Below, piece by piece: positions 17,707 to 25,923 of a stretch of DNA of 64,000 nt. The notes beneath the pieces were generated by a model. It was given only the letters and a program-made list of their open reading frames with translations, was not told the origin of the DNA and did not search any database. The position numbers were made by a program, and so were the translations under genes. The DNA comes from Labrenzia sp. VG12 (GTDB lineage Bacteria; Pseudomonadota; Alphaproteobacteria; Rhizobiales; Stappiaceae), in the NCBI RefSeq assembly GCF_002237595.1, contig NZ_CP022529.1, forward strand, positions 372,001 to 436,000, read 5' to 3'. The first letter of the stretch is position 1. Each line of letters opens with the position of its first letter.

Positions 17707-17762
17707 TTGACTAGGCTTCCCTCTTGTTAAAATTCTCAAGGTCTGGAGCGGTCTCTGCCACC

Positions 17763-18632
17763 CTAGACATTTTCAAACTCGTCAAGCAAGCGGTTATGCT
17801 TGTCGACATTCTGGATCCGGGCTTCCGCCTCGGATCCGGCTCGCGCAACCAGCATGCCCGTAATTGTTTCTATGAGCACCAGCGTGGCTGCGTAAGACGA
17901 GAAAAAGTGTGGACTTTCAGTGCGTTGTATGAAGTGAAAGTCGGCGAATTGCAATCCCGGGAAAGCGTGGCTGTCAGTAAGCACGATGACTTTTGCACCA
18001 CTTGCTGCCGCGACTTCGGCGGCCCGGACGGAGCGATGCGCATAAGGGTGCTTGGACACGATGATCACCGTGTCAGCTGACGAAACGCCCGCAAGCGTGC
18101 TGCCCAGGGTTGCCCCGTTGCGCCCCGCTGTCACCCAGCGGTCGTCGAACCATTTCGCCAGATAGGCGAAATAGTCGGTAAAGCCGGCAGAGGCGAGCGC
18201 GCCGATCAGGATGATCTTGCGCGATTTTTCCAGGCACTCGACCGCGGCTTCCAGTTCATGTGGGTCGATGTCGTCAACCAGAGCCTTGATGTTGTTCAGG
18301 CAGGCCTCCACCTGGCGCGGCAGCAACGGCTGATCCGCATCGGACTGGAGACGCCGGGCGCGGTCCTGAAACGTGTCCGTGTCGCGCCGGCTCAGTTCGG
18401 CGCGGGCCTGTTCCCGGAGAGTTTCGTAGTCGGAATAACCAAGCGCGCGCGCCAGTCTGGTATAGCTTGCCGGCGAAACACCACTTGCCGAGGCGACGGC
18501 ACGCAGACTGCGCGTTGCGATTTCGACTTGATTTTCAGCGATATAGTCGGCGGCAATACGCAAAGCGTCGCTGAGCTCGGCATAGTTGGCCGAGATCGCG
18601 GTCCGGAGCGGTGGCGACGACATGGTTTCCAT
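17763..18632 (-). CDS. RpiR/MurR-family regulator (HTH + SIS domain)
   Basis: A 289-residue regulator. The N-terminal HTH_6 domain (about residues 10-85) contains ATRSLRAVASASGVSPASYT. The C-terminal SIS domain (about 130-260) has KIILIGALASAGFTDYFAY and a KVIVLTDS strand, and would bind a phosphosugar or similar effector. It is upstream of, and in line with, the TAXI TRAP genes, so it is probably their regulator. A second in-frame ATG at 18623 is also possible. Two copies of a CATTTGTTT element lie just upstream of its start, suggesting autoregulation. Confidence 0.88.
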   Translation of the reverse strand: METMSSPPLRTAISANYAELSDALRIAADYIAENQVEIATRSLRAVASASGVSPASYTRLARALGYSDYETLREQARAELSRRDTDTFQDRARRLQSDADQPLLPRQVEACLNNIKALVDDIDPHELEAAVECLEKSRKIILIGALASAGFTDYFAYLAKWFDDRWVTAGRNGATLGSTLAGVSSADTVIIVSKHPYAHRSVRAAEVAAASGAKVIVLTDSHAFPGLQFADFHFIQRTESPHFFSSYAATLVLIETITGMLVARAGSEAEARIQNVDKHNRLLDEFENV

Positions 18633-18641
18633 CCGGTTACT

Positions 18642-18686
18642 GTTTCATTTGTTTTTTACATTGTCAATTTCTGAAACAAATGTTTC
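18642..18686. promoter_or_regulatory. Candidate RpiR operator pair
   Basis: The palindrome GAAACAAATGTTTC is at 18673-18686. A related element, GTTTCATTTGTTT, is at 18642-18654 in the opposite orientation. Both share CATTTGTTT and lie directly upstream of the regulator's start codon. Confidence 0.45.
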
Positions 18687-18922
18687 GCCGCCAAAGAGTT
18701 TGTTTGCCGCGGATGGACAGAAACCCGGGATACGAGCGCTCAATCAGACTGGCGCAGATCAGCGGACAGATTTGCAGCGTCCCATCGAGGAAAAACTTCC
18801 CCTGATAAAATTGCAATTATTAATAGAATCAAATATTGAGATTCGCGCTTAAGTTTTATTTGCGGTACAATGCACTGGGGGCATTACGCTTTTTCCTATG
18901 GGGAATAGGGAAGGAGGGACAC

Positions 18923-19801
18923 ATGTCTAAGAGTACTCTCACCTGTCTGGCAACCACTCTGATTGCGGCTTGGGGTGTCGGGCCTGCTTTGGCTGGGGAC
19001 TATCTGCAGGTCGAGCCGGGCGTGGATCTTTATTACGAAGACCACGGAACCGGTCTGCCAATCGTTCTGGTGCCGGGCTGGACCTTCACGACAGAGGTCT
19101 TCGAACACCAGATCGCGACCTTCGCGAAGACGCATCGGGTCATCACCTTCGATCCACGCAGTCATGGCCGGTCGACGGTCACGATGGAAGGCAACAACTA
19201 CGTCACGCAAGGCGCGGATCTCGCAAAGTTGGTCGATCATCTGGGTGTCGAAAAACCCGTCCTCGTCGGATGGTCCTTCGGCTGCCTGGCGACCTGGGAG
19301 TTCGTGAAGATCAGGTCGACCGATGCGGCTTCGGCGCACATGTGCATAGATCTGTCACCGACACCCATGACCGGCAAGGAGGGCGACTGGACCGAGGGCA
19401 GCATTGCCGACATTTCGGGTCTCTACGATGGTGTGCAGTCTGCAAAAGGCCACCGGGACGCCATTCACTGGTATGCCGACGAGGTCATGATCGAGCAGGA
19501 CTACACGCCGGAACTGGCCCGCTGGATCGAGGACCAGTCGACCCAGTCACCGCCCTGGGTGGCGGCGGCCTACTGGGCGGCTGGAAATTTCAGCAATTAT
19601 CTGGTCACCGCCAAGGAGATCGATGCCAAATTGCCGTCGTCCTTTGTGGTTGCCGAACATTGGGCCGATACGGCCAGGCCGTATCTGGCCAAACATACGC
19701 CCAACAGCGATGTGCATGTCTTTGGCGGGCACATGATGTTCTGGGAATATCCGGACAAGTTCAACCGGATCCTGGCCGGGTTTGTCTCTCAGATCGAGTA
19801 G
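18923..19801 (+). CDS. Exported alpha/beta-fold hydrolase
   Basis: A 292-residue protein with a signal peptide (LTCLATTLIAAWGVGPALAG). The fold motifs are PGWTFTTEVFE (oxyanion region), DPRSHGRS, nucleophile elbow GWSFGC, and a C-terminal GGHMMFWE that carries the catalytic His. These suggest a periplasmic esterase, lactonase or haloperoxidase-like enzyme. AAGGAGGG at 18911-18918 fixes the ATG at 18923; the longer ORF is not needed. It stands alone between an RpiR gene and the convergent egtBD operon. Substrate unknown. Confidence 0.85.
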   Translation: MSKSTLTCLATTLIAAWGVGPALAGDYLQVEPGVDLYYEDHGTGLPIVLVPGWTFTTEVFEHQIATFAKTHRVITFDPRSHGRSTVTMEGNNYVTQGADLAKLVDHLGVEKPVLVGWSFGCLATWEFVKIRSTDAASAHMCIDLSPTPMTGKEGDWTEGSIADISGLYDGVQSAKGHRDAIHWYADEVMIEQDYTPELARWIEDQSTQSPPWVAAAYWAAGNFSNYLVTAKEIDAKLPSSFVVAEHWADTARPYLAKHTPNSDVHVFGGHMMFWEYPDKFNRILAGFVSQIE

Positions 19802-19927
19802 CTCTCTTGAGTGCTGGCACTGGCACCTGCAAGGCCGCCAGTGCCGGATCATGACTTGAGTGCCATGGCCGTCAATCCGCACAACGGTTGCGACGAGCCA
19901 CGGCATCCAATCAGTCGGATTCGCCTG

Positions 19928-20878
19928 TCAGGTTGCCGCCAGCGTGAAGATCGAGAACAGGTCATCCTTGTCCGCATCCATCGCCGACACCTTCCAGCCG
20001 CCGAGCTGGGCGATTTCCTGAAAGGCGTCCTCGCTGTATTTATGCGAGTTTTCCGTATGGATCGTTTCGCCCCTGCGAAAGGCAATCTCGTTGCCTGCAA
20101 CAAGGACGGTTTGATCGGATCGGCTTTCCAGATGCATTTCAATGCGGCTTTCCAGGTCGTTCCAGATTGCCCTATGGGCAAAAGACCCGAGGTCGAAGCT
20201 CCCCTCGAGTTCACGATTGATCCGCTGAAGCAGGTTCTGGTTGAAGGCAGCGGTGACACCCGCCGGATCGTCATAGGCTTTCAGAAGCACCGTTTCCGCT
20301 TTCGGCCGGTCGACCCCGATCAACAGGTCCGCCGCGGGCATGGCCTCCCGGATCTGACGCAGGAGCCGAACCGCGCCCGCCTTTTCAAAGTTGCCGATCG
20401 TGGATCCGGGGAAAAACACCAGAACTGGCAGCTCGGGCAATAGGGGCAGCTTGCCGAAGGGCTGGGTGAAGTCGGCTGCCACCGGAATGACGGCAACCGA
20501 AGGGTGGGCACGCCGGACCCGTTCAGCTGCGGCTTTCAGATGGTTCGCGGAAATGTCGATCGGCATATAGACAGACAGGTCCTGAAAAGCCTTCAGCAGA
20601 ATGTCGGTTTTGCGGCTCGAGCCGCTGCCGAGTTCTACCAGTGCGCCCCGTGCACCGGGCAGTCGGAGGTAGCTGGCGGCATTGTCCTCAAGGATCGAGA
20701 CTTCCGTTCGGGTCGGGTAATAGGCGTCGAGTTCGGTAATGGCCTCGAAGAGGTGCGAGCCGACGTCGTCGTAAAGCCACTTGCTGCTGATCGTCTTCCG
20801 CTCGGCCGTCAGCCCGGAGAGGATGTCATCGCGAAAAATTTTCAAATGGTCGTCATCGAGAGAAACATGTTTGGTCAT
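19928..20878 (-). CDS. egtD: L-histidine N-alpha-methyltransferase
   Basis: A 316-residue SAM-dependent enzyme that trimethylates histidine to hercynine, the first step of ergothioneine synthesis. Family landmarks are KWLYDDVGSHLFEAITELDAYYPTR, the SAM loop ELGSGSSRKT, IDIS, and FFPGSTIGNF. The ATG at 20878 overlaps the egtB stop as ATGA, so the longer frame from 20914 is rejected. It is the second gene of an egtB-egtD operon. No egtA is nearby. Confidence 0.95.
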   Translation of the reverse strand: MTKHVSLDDDHLKIFRDDILSGLTAERKTISSKWLYDDVGSHLFEAITELDAYYPTRTEVSILEDNAASYLRLPGARGALVELGSGSSRKTDILLKAFQDLSVYMPIDISANHLKAAAERVRRAHPSVAVIPVAADFTQPFGKLPLLPELPVLVFFPGSTIGNFEKAGAVRLLRQIREAMPAADLLIGVDRPKAETVLLKAYDDPAGVTAAFNQNLLQRINRELEGSFDLGSFAHRAIWNDLESRIEMHLESRSDQTVLVAGNEIAFRRGETIHTENSHKYSEDAFQEIAQLGGWKVSAMDADKDDLFSIFTLAAT

Positions 20879-22140
20879 TTGTCTGCTGCCAATCTCAGGC
20901 CCAGCATCTGCCAACGCTGGTGCGGATAAAAGAAGGTGCGGTAGGAGGCGCGCATCTGGCGGGTCGGGGTCGCGCAGGAGCCGCCGCGCAGCACCATCTG
21001 GTTGACCATGAACTTGCCGTTATATTCGCCGATCGCGCCGTCCGGCGGGGTGAAGCCGGGATAGGGAGAGAACGCACTTGAGGTCCACTGCCAGACATCA
21101 CCCCATAGGCCGGGGGCGCCGGCAAGAGGCATCAGGGCGCCATTCTCCAGGAAATTGCCGGCAATCCGGGTCGGGGCTGCAGCTGCCTCCCATTCGGCTT
21201 CGGTCGGCAGCCGGTATCCGGCCCAACGGGCAAAGGCGTCCGCCTCATAATAGCTGACATGCACCACGGGGGCGGCCAGATCCACCGGCCGTGGCCCTTG
21301 AAGCGTGTAACTCCACCAGACGCCGTCCTGTCGCCACCAGTACAAGGGGGCGGTCCAGCCGTTCTTCTCCCTGGCAGCCCATCCTTCCATGAGCCAGAGC
21401 GGCTGGGTTTCGTAGCCACCGTCCTCCATGAAGGCGATCCACTCGCCATTCGTGACCGGCCGGTCTGCAAGGCGATAGGGCTCCAGCCAGACCTTGTGAC
21501 GTGGGCCTTCACAGTCATAGGCAAATCCATCGCCATCATGGCCGATGGTCAGAAGGCCGCCGTCATGATCGCTCCAGCCGGTCTCCCCAACGGGATGAAC
21601 GGGCACCGGCCGGCTGTCGAAATAGGCGGGCAGCAACGGATTGTAGGAGAAGGCATGCAGGAGGTCGGTCACCAGCAGCTCCTGGTGCTGCATTTCGTGA
21701 TGGCAGCCAAGCGTGACAAGCGCTTCCAGCGGCTCATGGCCCAGGGTGAAAGCCCCGCGCGCCAGCCCGTCCAGCAGTGCATCTTCAACGCGCCTGCGAT
21801 AGGCCATCACATCGGCAACGGCCGGTCGTGACAGAAGACCGCGTTTTGAGCGTGTGTGACGCGGGCCGGCCTGGACGTAATAGGAGTTGAAGAGCACCGC
21901 GAAACGCTCGTCGGTCGGCACATAGCCGGGCAGGGACGGTTTCAGGATGAATTCTTCAAAGAACCAGGTTGTGTGCGCCAGATGCCACTTGGGTGGGCTG
22001 GCATCTTCCATGGATTGCAGTCCCATGTCCTCACCCGACAGGGGCGCGACGAGTTTCATCGTCTGTTTTCGGGTCTGATCGAACAGGTCCGCTACAGACA
22101 GGCCCGTTGACGGTTCAGACCGCCCGTCCACCAACGTCAT
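20875..22140 (-). CDS. egtB: Ergothioneine biosynthesis sulfoxide synthase
   Basis: A 421-residue non-haem iron enzyme that joins hercynine to a thiol (cysteine or gamma-glutamylcysteine) with oxygen. The N-terminal DinB_2-type domain carries the iron ligands: WHLAHTTWFFEEF and HHEMQHQE (HxxxHxE). The C-terminal formylglycine-generating-enzyme fold includes RLPTEAEWEAA, GDVWQWTSS and VLRGGSCATP. GGAGGA supports the ATG at 22140. It is translated together with egtD. Whether the thiol donor is cysteine or gamma-glutamylcysteine cannot be decided by eye. Confidence 0.95.
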   Translation of the reverse strand: MTLVDGRSEPSTGLSVADLFDQTRKQTMKLVAPLSGEDMGLQSMEDASPPKWHLAHTTWFFEEFILKPSLPGYVPTDERFAVLFNSYYVQAGPRHTRSKRGLLSRPAVADVMAYRRRVEDALLDGLARGAFTLGHEPLEALVTLGCHHEMQHQELLVTDLLHAFSYNPLLPAYFDSRPVPVHPVGETGWSDHDGGLLTIGHDGDGFAYDCEGPRHKVWLEPYRLADRPVTNGEWIAFMEDGGYETQPLWLMEGWAAREKNGWTAPLYWWRQDGVWWSYTLQGPRPVDLAAPVVHVSYYEADAFARWAGYRLPTEAEWEAAAAPTRIAGNFLENGALMPLAGAPGLWGDVWQWTSSAFSPYPGFTPPDGAIGEYNGKFMVNQMVLRGGSCATPTRQMRASYRTFFYPHQRWQMLGLRLAADK

Positions 22141-22680
22141 ATCAAGTCCTCCACAAGGAGCCGGCCGTTCGCCCAAAGCCGGTTTCTGCAGTGCCGCCAA
22201 GCGCTCTCAAGGTAGGCATGCCGGCAAGGTTTCCAATGAAGGGAATTGCACCGGTGCGGTGCAGAAATGCGCCGCACACGCCAGGAATTTCGGTTTGTTG
22301 ATAAAAATAACAAAGGTTTGTTTTTTAGGATTTTGGTCCATCAGGGTAGAAATTCCTCAAGTTGTTGATTTTGCGAGCGATTGGGAATTTGCCTGCAGCA
22401 ACGACCGGCAAAGACGGTTCGGACCTTAGCTTCCGCCTCCTGACAAGGGCCTGTCAGGAGCTCCGCCGCATCCTCTTCACATTGGCGTGAAGTCGGAAAG
22501 CAGTGCCGTGCGTTTGTGAAGGCACGTCTTTTGAAACAGAGAAGTCAGGCCCTCCGGGCACTTGGCAGAACAGGACAGGGACCCGGATTGACATTCTGGG
22601 ACACTTGTCCTAATTCAGCGATAGGTCAATTGTCCTAATGAGGTTTGATCCTGTGTCAAGCCGCAGTCAGGGAGAGTGGA
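22141..22680. other. Divergent non-coding region between egtB and a TetR gene
   Basis: These 540 bases carry the egtB promoter region, including an AT-rich stretch around 22290-22340, and the tetR promoter with two operator-like elements near 22599-22636. I found no gene in the middle part. Confidence 0.6.
22588..22636 (+). promoter_or_regulatory. tetR promoter with two operator-like elements
   Basis: A TTGACA -35 match is at 22588-22593. The palindrome GGACACTTGTCC (22599-22610) and the near-palindrome AGGTCAATTGTCCT (22623-22636) both end in TTGTCCTAAT and are 25 bp apart centre to centre. Their position over the promoter suits autorepression by the TetR protein. Confidence 0.6.
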
Positions 22681-23262
22681 ATGGCTGGAAGCACACGCCA
22701 GCAGATCGTCGACGCGGCGGATGACCTGTTCTATGGGCAGGGCTTCGCGCAAACCTCCTTTGCGGACATTGCGGCGGCGGTGAAGATCTCGCGCGGCAAT
22801 TTCTACTACCACTTCAAGACCAAGGACGAGATCCTGGACGCCGTCATCGACAAGAGGCTGGCAGACCGGGAAGCCCTGCTTGCCAAATGGGACGAAATGG
22901 CTGCGGATCCCGTGGATCGCATCGCCTGTTTCGTGAAGATCGTCATCGTCAACCAGAGCAGGATCATGGCCTTCGGCTGTCCGGTCGGCACCCTGACGAC
23001 GGAGCTGTTCAAGCTTGGGCACCCGTCTGCAGACAAGGCAAACCGGATCATGGCGCTGTTCCGCGACTGGCTTGTCCGGCAGTTCGAGGCGCTGGGCTGC
23101 GGCGACAGATCCGCCGACCATGCGCTGCATGTTCTCGGCTGGAGCCAGGGTGTCGCCACCCTGTCTCAGGCCTTCAAGGACGAAGCTCATGTCGAGCGCG
23201 AAGTGCGCCGGATTCTCGCCTGGCTCGATGATGTCGCCGGGTCGCCAAGTGCGGTGCAATGA
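22681..23262 (+). CDS. TetR/AcrR-family regulator
   Basis: A 193-residue regulator. The HTH is at about residues 5-50 (IVDAADDLFYGQGFAQTSFA, then DIAAAVKISRGNFYYHF). The C-terminal part contains FGCPVGTLTTEL, seen in the YxaF/TetR_C_6-like group that often responds to flavonoids, quinones or aldehydes. GGAGAG upstream supports the ATG at 22681, not the earlier alternative start at 22645. It is followed on the same strand by a YciI-like gene (39 bases away) and a DapA-type gene, its likely targets. Confidence 0.9.
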   Translation: MAGSTRQQIVDAADDLFYGQGFAQTSFADIAAAVKISRGNFYYHFKTKDEILDAVIDKRLADREALLAKWDEMAADPVDRIACFVKIVIVNQSRIMAFGCPVGTLTTELFKLGHPSADKANRIMALFRDWLVRQFEALGCGDRSADHALHVLGWSQGVATLSQAFKDEAHVEREVRRILAWLDDVAGSPSAVQ

Positions 23263-23301
23263 ACACGCCCTGCGTAATTATCAAATGACAAGGTGAGACC
23301 A

Positions 23302-23589
23302 ATGTTTGTCGTGACTTTGACGTTTTCGGACAACAGGGACCGTGCCGCCGAACTGATGGCAGGGCACAAGGACTGGATCCAGCGTGGCTTCGACCAGGGA
23401 CTGTTTCTGATGGTGGGCAGCCTTCAGCCAAACCGGGGCGGTGCCGTCATCGCGCACGGCACCGACCGGGACGCTCTTGAGGCATTTGTCGGTGAAGACC
23501 CTTTTGTTGTGGAGCGTGTCGTGTCGGCGGACATACTTGAAATCACACCGGCGCGCCTGGACGAGAGGATGGCATTTCTGGCGGCCTGA
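23302..23589 (+). CDS. YciI-like protein
   Basis: A 95-residue protein of the YCII-related dimeric alpha-beta barrel fold: MFVVTLTFSDNR, then GHKDWIQRGFDQGLFLMVGSL and the VVSADILEITP ending. The ATG at 23302 is preferred to an in-frame GTG nine bases earlier. Biochemical role is unknown; some relatives have dehalogenase or peroxidase-like chemistry. It lies between the TetR and DapA-type genes and is probably co-regulated with them. Confidence 0.8.
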   Translation: MFVVTLTFSDNRDRAAELMAGHKDWIQRGFDQGLFLMVGSLQPNRGGAVIAHGTDRDALEAFVGEDPFVVERVVSADILEITPARLDERMAFLAA

Positions 23590-23732
23590 CAATTGAAGCT
23601 GTTCACGAGGACCGGCACCCGGTTGCCAGACCCGGTGTTTGATGGCAGAGCAATGTCCTGGGCTTGGGCGGGCGACAAACAATCGACACAGAGCGGCGCC
23701 ATCAAGCCGGAACCAGCTCTGGGAGGACGCCA

Positions 23733-24611
23733 ATGCTCGACATCAAGGGATCTCTGCCCGCCCTCGTGACCCCTTTCAAGGACGGTGAGGTTGATTACAA
23801 CGCCCTGGAACGTCTGATCGAATGGCACATCGCCCAGGGCAGCGACGGGCTTGTGGCCGTTGGCACGACCGGTGAAAGCCCGACGGTTTCCAAAAGCGAG
23901 CACAAGGATGTCATAAGAAGGGTGGTGGATCAGGTCGCCGGACGTGTGCCCGTGATTGCCGGAACCGGTTCCAACGCAACGGCCCAGTCGCTGGACATGC
24001 TCCAGCATGCCGAGGCGGTCGGGGCCGATGCCGCTCTTGTGGTGACCCCTTATTACAACAAGCCGAACCAGGCCGGTCTGCTCAGTCACTACAAGGTGTT
24101 GCATGACAGCAGCAACCTGCCGATCATTCTCTACAATATTCCGGGCCGCTGCGTGATCGATATTCTGCCGGAAACCATGGCGGAGATGGCGCGCTGGCCG
24201 CGCATCATCGGTGTCAAGGACGCGACCGGAAGCATGGAACGGGTCAGCAAGCAGCGTGCGCTGTGCGGCCGCGATTTTCTGCAGCTGAGCGCAGAAGATG
24301 CTGCGGCCCTCGGCTTCAACGCCCATGGCGGGCGAGGCTGCATCTCGGTGACGGCCAATGTCGCACCGCGCCTGTGTGCAGAATTTCAGGCTGCTTCGCT
24401 TTCAGAAGATCTGGATCGGGCGCGGGACTACCAGGACCGCCTGCTGCCGCTGCATTCGGCGCTCTTCCTGGAACCGCCGGCCGCCTGCGCCAAATACGCC
24501 CTGTCCCGTCTCGGCCTATGCCGTGAAGACGTCCGGCTTCCGCTCACACCGGTCACGCAAGAAACGAGACAGGCGCTCGACAAGGCAATGGCACATGCCG
24601 GCCTGATCTAA
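23733..24611 (+). CDS. dapA: 4-hydroxy-tetrahydrodipicolinate synthase family protein (DapA type)
   Basis: A 292-residue class I aldolase. Visible landmarks are VGTTGESPT, VTPYYNKPNQ, LYNIPGRC (Tyr and Arg of the active site) and IGVKDATGSM with the Schiff-base Lys near residue 161. These support a genuine DHDPS, catalysing pyruvate plus aspartate semialdehyde condensation in lysine synthesis. GGGAGG sets the ATG at 23733. It lies downstream of a TetR regulator and YciI gene, not a housekeeping context, so it could be a paralogue; related aldolases act on other 2-oxo acids. Confidence 0.85.
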   Translation: MLDIKGSLPALVTPFKDGEVDYNALERLIEWHIAQGSDGLVAVGTTGESPTVSKSEHKDVIRRVVDQVAGRVPVIAGTGSNATAQSLDMLQHAEAVGADAALVVTPYYNKPNQAGLLSHYKVLHDSSNLPIILYNIPGRCVIDILPETMAEMARWPRIIGVKDATGSMERVSKQRALCGRDFLQLSAEDAAALGFNAHGGRGCISVTANVAPRLCAEFQAASLSEDLDRARDYQDRLLPLHSALFLEPPAACAKYALSRLGLCREDVRLPLTPVTQETRQALDKAMAHAGLI

Positions 24612-24988
24612 GCTGTCCTCGGCTGGGTGCTCCGGCCACCTTTACGCTACCAACATTGCAAGACGGAACGCTGGCTAGAGGCACGCTTCTCGCCAGGTGC
24701 GACCACCTTGTCTGAAGAAAGCCCGGTCATTTCGGGAGTGCACCCGCGGGAAACTGGAAGTCCTCCGCTTCTGCAAGCGGAGCGGTGAGAAGGCCCGGCT
24801 CCTCGCTCCGCTTCGGCCGGGGGGCCTTGTGGTTGTGGATTGCCTCGAAGGAAAAGCCGACCGAGTGCGCAGGGGAGATTCTGCGCACACGCCTGGCAAA
24901 AAAGAGCTGAAAGCAGGTTGGGCCGCACGCTCGGTCCATCGAAAGGTCGCGGTTGTTACCCTTTGTTGCCCTAACGGAAGTATATTTT

Positions 24989-25002
24989 GTGACGATCGTC
25001 AC
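24989..25002. promoter_or_regulatory. Perfect 14-bp palindrome, candidate activator site
   Basis: GTGACGATCGTCAC lies about 147 bp upstream of the sigma-54 -24 element, a usual distance for an enhancer-binding-protein site. The binding protein is unknown. Confidence 0.45.
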
Positions 25003-25041
25003 GCCTTGACTGCGCATGTTTGTGCTCAGTCCTGCGGTGAT

Positions 25042-25059
25042 TGTGCAGAAATCTGCACA
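25042..25059. promoter_or_regulatory. 18-bp inverted repeat, candidate activator site
   Basis: TGTGCAGA-AA-TCTGCACA has perfect 8-bp arms and lies about 80-95 bp upstream of the sigma-54 promoter. Together with the palindrome at 24989 it could be the enhancer of hcp. Confidence 0.5.
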
Positions 25060-25135
25060 GTTCCATATTTTAACACTTTTTCCCTGGGCGGAATTTCTTA
25101 CGTAAAGTCAATTGCCTAGGGAAATGTCACGGAGT

Positions 25136-25151
25136 TGGCACACCCGTTGCA
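25136..25151 (+). promoter_or_regulatory. Sigma-54 (RpoN) promoter of hcp
   Basis: TGGCACACCCGTTGCA matches the consensus TGGCACGNNNNTTGCA at every defined position but one, with the invariant GG and GC dinucleotides 10 bp apart. Transcription would start near 25162, giving a leader of about 90 bases before hcp. Confidence 0.8.
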
Positions 25152-25251
25152 ATATTCTCAGCATCGGCGCTGACCAATACACGGCGCCCCGGAATTCAAA
25201 ACCAAGAAAACGACGATCACTGACACACACAAGCAAACTGGAGATCTGAAA

Positions 25252-25764
25252 ATGTCCAACATCGCTTACATCACCATCAAGGGCGCAACCCAGGGCGACA
25301 TGACGTCCGACGCAACCACCGCCGACAGCATCGGCAACCTGTGGCAGGAAGGCCATGAAGGCGAATCCCTCGTCTACGCCTTCGAGCAGAACGCCATCGT
25401 GCCCCGCGACCCGCAGTCCGGTTCGATCATTGCCACCCGCCGCCACATGCCGACCACCTTCATGAAGCCGGTCGACAAGGCCACGCCGTTGCTGTGGCAG
25501 GCTTTGGCCACGGGCGAGAGCCTGGAAATCGAAGTCCAGTTCTGGCGCACGTCAACGTCCGGCGTTCAGGAACACTACTTCACGATCAAGTTCGAAGACG
25601 CGGTTCTGGTGGAAGGCAAGACGATCCTGCCGGACGTCAATGACGAAGCCAATGCGTCCCGCGGCGACACCGACAAGTGGTCCTTCACCTACCGCAAGGC
25701 AGACTGGACCCACGAAAAGGCCGGCACCAGCGCCTCCGACGACTACCGCGCACCGGTCACCTAA
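25252..25764 (+). CDS. hcp: Type VI secretion system tube protein Hcp
   Basis: A 170-residue Hcp1-family protein. Hexameric rings of Hcp form the inner tube of the type VI secretion apparatus and are also secreted. The protein starts MSNIAYITIKGATQG and has the family's beta-strand pattern, including the LWQALATGESLEIEVQFWRT strand and the C-terminal WSFTYRKADWTHE. Length matches the family (about 160-172). It is monocistronic: a sigma-54 promoter lies upstream and a strong terminator downstream. No other T6SS gene is in the window, so it is an orphan copy or works with a remote cluster. Confidence 0.93.
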   Translation: MSNIAYITIKGATQGDMTSDATTADSIGNLWQEGHEGESLVYAFEQNAIVPRDPQSGSIIATRRHMPTTFMKPVDKATPLLWQALATGESLEIEVQFWRTSTSGVQEHYFTIKFEDAVLVEGKTILPDVNDEANASRGDTDKWSFTYRKADWTHEKAGTSASDDYRAPVT

Positions 25765-25837
25765 GACAAAAAGCCTCCGGGCTGCGACCTGCAACGCAGC
25801 CCAACCGGCCTGGCGGGATGCCCCTCCCGCCGGCTCA

Positions 25838-25870
25838 AACCGCCCGGTATCTGCGACCGGGCGGTTTTTT
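25838..25870 (+). terminator. Strong intrinsic terminator of hcp
   Basis: An 11-bp perfect stem (25838-25848 with 25856-25866) is followed by a run of T residues. Confidence 0.9.
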
Positions 25871-25923
25871 GTTGTTCTGCGCAGCTGCTGTGACAGCCCT
25901 CAACCAAGTCCATGCTTCACGGT

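Larger units (their letters stand above)
24612..25251. other. 640-base regulatory region upstream of hcp
   Basis: No supported gene is present. The right half carries two perfect palindromes (24989-25002 and 25042-25059), AT-rich DNA between and after them, and a near-consensus sigma-54 promoter (25136-25151). The left half (24612-24900) shows nothing I can name. Confidence 0.65.
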
